64,000 nt of DNA from Sphingomonas azotifigens NBRC 15497 (GTDB taxonomy: Bacteria > Pseudomonadota > Alphaproteobacteria > Sphingomonadales > Sphingomonadaceae). Numbering within the stretch: position 1 is the stretch's first letter; every line of letters begins with the position of its first letter. The notes under the pieces are model-generated. The model saw only the letters and a list, made by a program, of their open reading frames with translations. It was not told where the DNA came from and did no database searches. This document shows, one piece after another, positions 60,715 to 64,000 of the stretch. The position numbers were made by a program, and so were the translations under genes. The DNA is taken from positions 1 to 64,000 of the forward strand of contig NZ_BCTR01000022.1 of NCBI RefSeq assembly GCF_002091475.1, written 5' to 3'.

Positions 60715-60740
60715 AACCCGGAGCCCCTGCCCCTTGTTCC
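60715..60740 (-). promoter_or_regulatory. EcfG-type promoter of the PfpI-family gene
   Basis: On the minus strand GGAAC (60736-60740) is followed, after a 17-base spacer, by GGTT (60715-60718), like the hemerythrin promoter. It lies 37 bp before the ATG. The GGAAC is half of a GTTCCGGAAC palindrome; the plus-strand half lacks a matching -10. Confidence 0.7.
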
Positions 60741-60794
60741 GGAACGAATTGTTGCTGCGGCGCATTTGCCTAGGCTCTGCCCCAAGGAACCGCG

Positions 60795-61811
60795 ATGGAC
60801 AGCGCCGACATCGTCTATGTCGAAGACCAGGCCCCCGGCATCACCCGGCGCAAGATGCGCCACGGCTGGGGCTATTTCGACGCGGACGGCACCCGCATCA
60901 CCGACCGCGACGAAATCGACCGGCTGAACGCGATCGGCCTGCCGCCGGCCTATGAGAATGCCTGGTTCTGCCCCGATCCCAACGGCCATATCCAGGCGAC
61001 CGGCTATGACGCGCGCGGCCGCAAGCAATATCGCTACCACACCGGCTTCCGCGAGGCGCAGGAGGCGGCGAAATATGATCGCTGCGGCATGTTCGGCGAG
61101 CGCCTCCCGCGGCTGCGCCGCAAGGTGGAGGCCGATCTGCGGCTGCGCGGGCTGTGCAAGGACAAGGCCGTGGCGGCCGTCGTCCGCCTGCTCGACCTCG
61201 GCTCGATCCGCGTCGGCAACGAGACCTATGCGCAGGAGAACAAGAGCTTCGGCGCCACCACGCTGCGCAAGCGCCATGTGAAGGTGGCGGGCGGCACGCT
61301 CAAGCTCCAGTTCCGCGCCAAATCGGGCAAGCTGCGGGTGATGACCGTTTCGGACAAATCGCTCAGCCGCTTCGTCAAGCGCTGCCAGGATCTGCCCGGC
61401 CAGCACCTGTTCCGCTGGATAGATGATGCCGGCGAGGCGCACCCGGTCACCTCCAGCGACGTCAACGCCTATATTCGCGAGGCGATGGACGCGCCGTTCA
61501 GCGCCAAGCATTTCCGAACCTGGGGCGCGAGCGTCATCGCCTATCGCACGCTGGCGCAGGCGCCCGAGCCGATCGGGCTCAAGACCCTGCTCGAACCCGT
61601 CACCGAGGCGCTGGGCAATACCCCCGCCATCGCGCGCAAATCCTATGTCCACCCGCGACTGATCGAACTCGCGCGCGACAAGCCTGCGCAAGCACTGTTC
61701 CGCGCCGGGTTGCGCCTGCCCCGCACGACGCAGTACCTCGACCGCTACGAACGCGGCCTGATCGTCTTCCTGGAGACCGATCCGGCCGAACAGCCCGCCA
61801 AGGCAGCCTGA
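60795..61811 (+). CDS. DNA topoisomerase IB
   Basis: A 338-residue poxvirus-type topoisomerase that relaxes supercoils through a 3'-phosphotyrosine. The N-terminal domain (ITRRKMRHGWGYFDADG, GLPPAYENAWFCPDPNGHIQ) is followed by the catalytic domain with IRVGNETYAQENKSFGATTLRKRHV, FRTWGASVIAYRT and the nucleophile Tyr in ARKSYVHPRLIEL. It is followed by the MscS-type gene 9 bp downstream. Confidence 0.96.
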   Translation: MDSADIVYVEDQAPGITRRKMRHGWGYFDADGTRITDRDEIDRLNAIGLPPAYENAWFCPDPNGHIQATGYDARGRKQYRYHTGFREAQEAAKYDRCGMFGERLPRLRRKVEADLRLRGLCKDKAVAAVVRLLDLGSIRVGNETYAQENKSFGATTLRKRHVKVAGGTLKLQFRAKSGKLRVMTVSDKSLSRFVKRCQDLPGQHLFRWIDDAGEAHPVTSSDVNAYIREAMDAPFSAKHFRTWGASVIAYRTLAQAPEPIGLKTLLEPVTEALGNTPAIARKSYVHPRLIELARDKPAQALFRAGLRLPRTTQYLDRYERGLIVFLETDPAEQPAKAA

Positions 61812-61820
61812 CGAGACCCG

Positions 61821-62987
61821 ATGCTGATTACCGCAAGCGCAAAGCCCACCCATTTTCAACGCCAGCTCGCGACTTTCGTCGGCGATACGCCCGACTGGAT
61901 CGCCGACCACTGGCTGAGCATTCTGGTCGCCACCGGGATCGCGATCGGCATCGCGCTGGTCCTCCACACGCTGCGGCGCTGGGGCATGCGGCTGTGCCGC
62001 AACAGCGAGGGCGGCGGCACCAACTGGTACACGATCTTCGGCCGCACCATCGCGCGGACCAACAACTTCTTCATCGTGACGCTGGCGATCCGGCTCGTCG
62101 TGAATGTGGCGGAGACCCCGCCGCTGCTCGACAAGACGATCACCTTCCTGTTCACCATCGCGGTGACCTTCCAGGTCGCAATCTGGATCCGCGAAATCGT
62201 CTTCGGGCTGATCGAGCATCGCACCCGGGGCGATAATCCGAGCGACAGTCTGGCGAGCGCCATCGGCATCATCCGGCTGCTGATCTCGATCGCACTGTTC
62301 GCGATCGCGCTGGTGATGGTGCTCGGCAATCTCGGAGTGAACGTCACCGGCCTGATCGCCGGTCTCGGCGTCGGCGGTATCGCCATCGGTCTGGCGGCGC
62401 AGGGCATTTTCGGGGACCTGATCGCGGCGCTGTCGATCCTCTTCACCCGCCCCTTTCGCGTTGGCGACAATATCAAGTTCGACCAGACCAGCGGCACGGT
62501 TGCCGAAATCGGCCTGAAGTCCACCCGGGTGCGCTCGTTCGACGGCGAGATGCACATCATCTCGAACCGCCAGCTGCTCGACAAGGAGCTGCAGAACCTC
62601 ACCGACCGGACGCGCATCCGGCTGCCCTTCAAGATCGGCGTGGCCTATGAGACACCGCCGGAGAAGCTCGAGCGGCTGCCGGAGATGTTCAAGGAGATTG
62701 TGGAGGCCAACGGCGCGACCGCGGTGCGCAACGGCTTTTCGGGCTTCGGTGCGAGCTCGATCGATTACGAGCTGATCGCCGAGGTCGCGACGGGCAGCTG
62801 GGATGTCGGCCATCCGACGCGCGATCGCATCCTGATCGCGATCGTCCGCAAGCTGGCGGAAGAAGGCATCAGCATCCCCTACCCGACCCAGACCACCTTC
62901 ACCGCCGCGCCCGACGGGCGGTTGATCATGCCCTATCCGGAGGTGACGCCGGTGATGCGGGCGGACAAGGAAGAGGGCGAGCGCTGA
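61821..62987 (+). CDS. MscS-family mechanosensitive channel
   Basis: A 388-residue channel with four N-terminal helices. The pore helix is LIAGLGVGGIAIGLAAQGIFGDLIAALSILFTRPFRVGD, the MscS signature. A beta domain (SGTVAEIGLKSTRVRSFDGEMHIISNRQL) and a C-terminal alpha/beta domain follow. It opens under membrane tension to relieve osmotic stress. Confidence 0.95.
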   Translation: MLITASAKPTHFQRQLATFVGDTPDWIADHWLSILVATGIAIGIALVLHTLRRWGMRLCRNSEGGGTNWYTIFGRTIARTNNFFIVTLAIRLVVNVAETPPLLDKTITFLFTIAVTFQVAIWIREIVFGLIEHRTRGDNPSDSLASAIGIIRLLISIALFAIALVMVLGNLGVNVTGLIAGLGVGGIAIGLAAQGIFGDLIAALSILFTRPFRVGDNIKFDQTSGTVAEIGLKSTRVRSFDGEMHIISNRQLLDKELQNLTDRTRIRLPFKIGVAYETPPEKLERLPEMFKEIVEANGATAVRNGFSGFGASSIDYELIAEVATGSWDVGHPTRDRILIAIVRKLAEEGISIPYPTQTTFTAAPDGRLIMPYPEVTPVMRADKEEGER

Positions 62988-63004
62988 CTTCCAACACCCC
63001 CAGC

Positions 63005-63101
63005 CGTCATTCCCGCGAAGGCGGGAATCCATTTGCCAGGACGCTGGGGGCTGGAATCGAGGATTCAGCGCCAATGGATCCCCGCCTTCGCGGGGATGAC
63101 G
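63005..63101. repeat. REP-type inverted repeat, 29-bp arms
   Basis: Left arm 63005-63033 begins CGTCATTCCCGCGAAGGC and ends ATCCATT; right arm 63073-63101 is its near-perfect inverse (two mismatches). It fills the gap between the convergent MscS and YkvA-like genes. Confidence 0.9.
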
Positions 63102-63128
63102 ACTGCTGAGGGTCAGGCCATCTGCCCC

Positions 63129-63497
63129 TCAATCGTACTTCGTCACCAGCCAGCTCCACACGGCCCAGGCCAACAGCGCCCACAGACCCAGCACGATCGC
63201 GATGCCGCCCCAGCTCACCGGCCGCGCGCTCGCCGCCTCCGCCGCGACGCGGTGCTCGGCGAACTGCTCCGCCGGGATCAGCCGCTCGAACAGCCACACG
63301 CCGAGCGGGATCAGGATGGCGTCGTCCACCAGCCCGAGCACGGGGATGAAATCGGGAATGAGGTCGATCGGCGACAGCGCATAGGCTGCGACCAGAACGC
63401 CGACGATTCGCGCCGCCAGCGGCGTGCGCGGATCGCGGATGGCGAGCCATACGGCATGCGCCTCGGTGCGGACGCGGTGAGCGAGCGAAGGACCCAT
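63129..63497 (-). CDS. YkvA-family (DUF1232) membrane protein
   Basis: A 122-residue protein with the DUF1232 core ARIVGVLVAAYALSPIDLIPDFIPVLGLVDDAIL and a second C-terminal helix (GIAIVLGLWALLAWAVWSWL). The SPIDLIPDxIPxLGxxDD block is diagnostic. Function unknown. Confidence 0.92.
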   Translation of the reverse strand: MGPSLAHRVRTEAHAVWLAIRDPRTPLAARIVGVLVAAYALSPIDLIPDFIPVLGLVDDAILIPLGVWLFERLIPAEQFAEHRVAAEAASARPVSWGGIAIVLGLWALLAWAVWSWLVTKYD

Positions 63498-63565
63498 TGC
63501 CCTTGGATCGCCCAGCCGCGTGCGCTGGTCAATCGCGCTTGCGCGCGGGGGTGGTCAATGCGCGT

Positions 63566-64000
63566 TCAACGTTCCGCGGTCGTCTCGACCTTGGCGTGGC
63601 TGCCGGTCTCGTCCGACTTGATCTTGCCGCCGAACAGCATCTTCACCTTGCCGGTGAGCGACATGTCGGTCTCCCACAGCTCGGCATCGTCGATGTCGAC
63701 GCGGAGCAGCGCGAGGTTCGGGTCCTGCTTGCCGCCCGGAAACCAGGCTTCGACCTGGCTGTTCCACAGCTTGTCGATCATCGCGAAGTCGTTGTCTACG
63801 CGCGCGGTGCCCGAGAGGCAGGCGAAGAAGTCATGCCCCTTGGACACGAACTGGAGCATCGCGGGGCCGCCCTTGGCCATGCGATTGTCCTTGCCGATGA
63901 AGAAGAAGATCGTGTCGACCTGGTCCTCGTCGAGCTGCGCGGTCAGCGGCTCGCTGTGCTGGCCGTCCTGCAGGCCCGCCATCATGAAGGGGCTGTCCGC
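63566..64000 (-). CDS. PNPOx-fold stress protein 26-like, 5' end outside window
   Basis: 144 visible residues of a pyridoxamine 5'-phosphate oxidase-fold protein. The frame continues through the right edge (ADSPFMMAGLQDGQHSEPLT), so the internal Met at 63985 is not the start. Visible blocks: TIFFFIGKDNRMAK, DFFACLSGTARVDND and VEAWFPGGKQDPNLALLRVD match the general-stress-protein-26 group, which binds flavin. Catalytic activity unknown. Confidence 0.87.
   Translation of the reverse strand, partial: ADSPFMMAGLQDGQHSEPLTAQLDEDQVDTIFFFIGKDNRMAKGGPAMLQFVSKGHDFFACLSGTARVDNDFAMIDKLWNSQVEAWFPGGKQDPNLALLRVDIDDAELWETDMSLTGKVKMLFGGKIKSDETGSHAKVETTAER

Noticed and set aside
60741..60770. Plus-strand GGAAC upstream of the topoisomerase IB gene as an EcfG promoter
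   Set aside because: No GTT lies at the 17-18 base spacing; the GGAAC is simply the other half of the palindrome used by the PfpI gene.

Overview
The window is a piece of a GC-rich alphaproteobacterial chromosome, most likely Sphingomonas or a close relative in the Sphingomonadaceae. The evidence is family-level: two EcfG-type stress promoters, exosortase-A-associated glycosyltransferase and ligase genes, a TonB-dependent receptor next to a LacI regulator, a DUF1800/DUF1501 secreted pair, a Zur-like Fur protein beside MerC, and intergenic inverted repeats around a CGTCAT...ATCCATT core. No rRNA or CRISPR array is present. Two tRNAs are: Gln(TTG) and Gly(CCC).

Layout. 1-3098 is one end of an integrated island: a putative PD-(D/E)XK restriction-type nuclease running off the left edge, a two-block 7-bp tandem repeat, and a tyrosine integrase whose 5' end abuts the 3' end of tRNA-Gln, the likely attachment site. 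3.1-11.3 kb is mostly housekeeping (ilvE, MarR, hemerythrin-like, proC, ubiK, tspO, tlyA), plus a lipase/ankyrin-lipoprotein pair with an ATGA overlap. 11.4-12.3 kb holds an orphan nuclease-like gene. 12.4-19 kb carries merC, zur-like fur, dxs, two tiny overlapping genes, ctaA, cutA and rplM-rpsI. 19.4-26.1 kb carries a DUF1800/DUF1501 export pair, a phosphoesterase/lipid-kinase pair, an enoyl-CoA hydratase and a ferredoxin-type reductase.

26.3-34.6 kb is the most interesting part: a compact seven-gene minus-strand cassette. In transcription order it encodes a trypsin-NucA nuclease fusion, a 15-codon micro-ORF, an NlpC/P60-DUF1353 fusion, an EAD-like helical adaptor, a membrane protein resembling the C-terminal half of an nSTAND protein but lacking the NTPase, a lysozyme-family protein, and an EAD1-trypsin. 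The make-up resembles prokaryotic conflict (immunity or programmed-death) systems in which effector-associated death-like domains bring proteases to other modules. This particular combination is not one I recognise.

34.9-38.5 kb is a LacI/TonB-receptor locus with a perfect 16-bp palindromic operator. 38.8-49.4 kb has tRNA-Gly, a JAB-only RadC, thyA-folA-dipeptidase, ribF, a molybdopterin-binding protein, map, threonine aldolase, fpr and a CBS-like chemoreceptor, with several repeat-filled gaps. 49.5-53.7 kb is glnB-glnA and an M13 metallopeptidase. 53.7-64 kb has an S24 repressor-like gene and small neighbours, exosortase-A-associated polysaccharide genes, an acyltransferase, an EcfG-driven PfpI-family protein, topoisomerase IB, an MscS channel, a YkvA-like protein and a partial PNPOx-like gene cut by the right edge.
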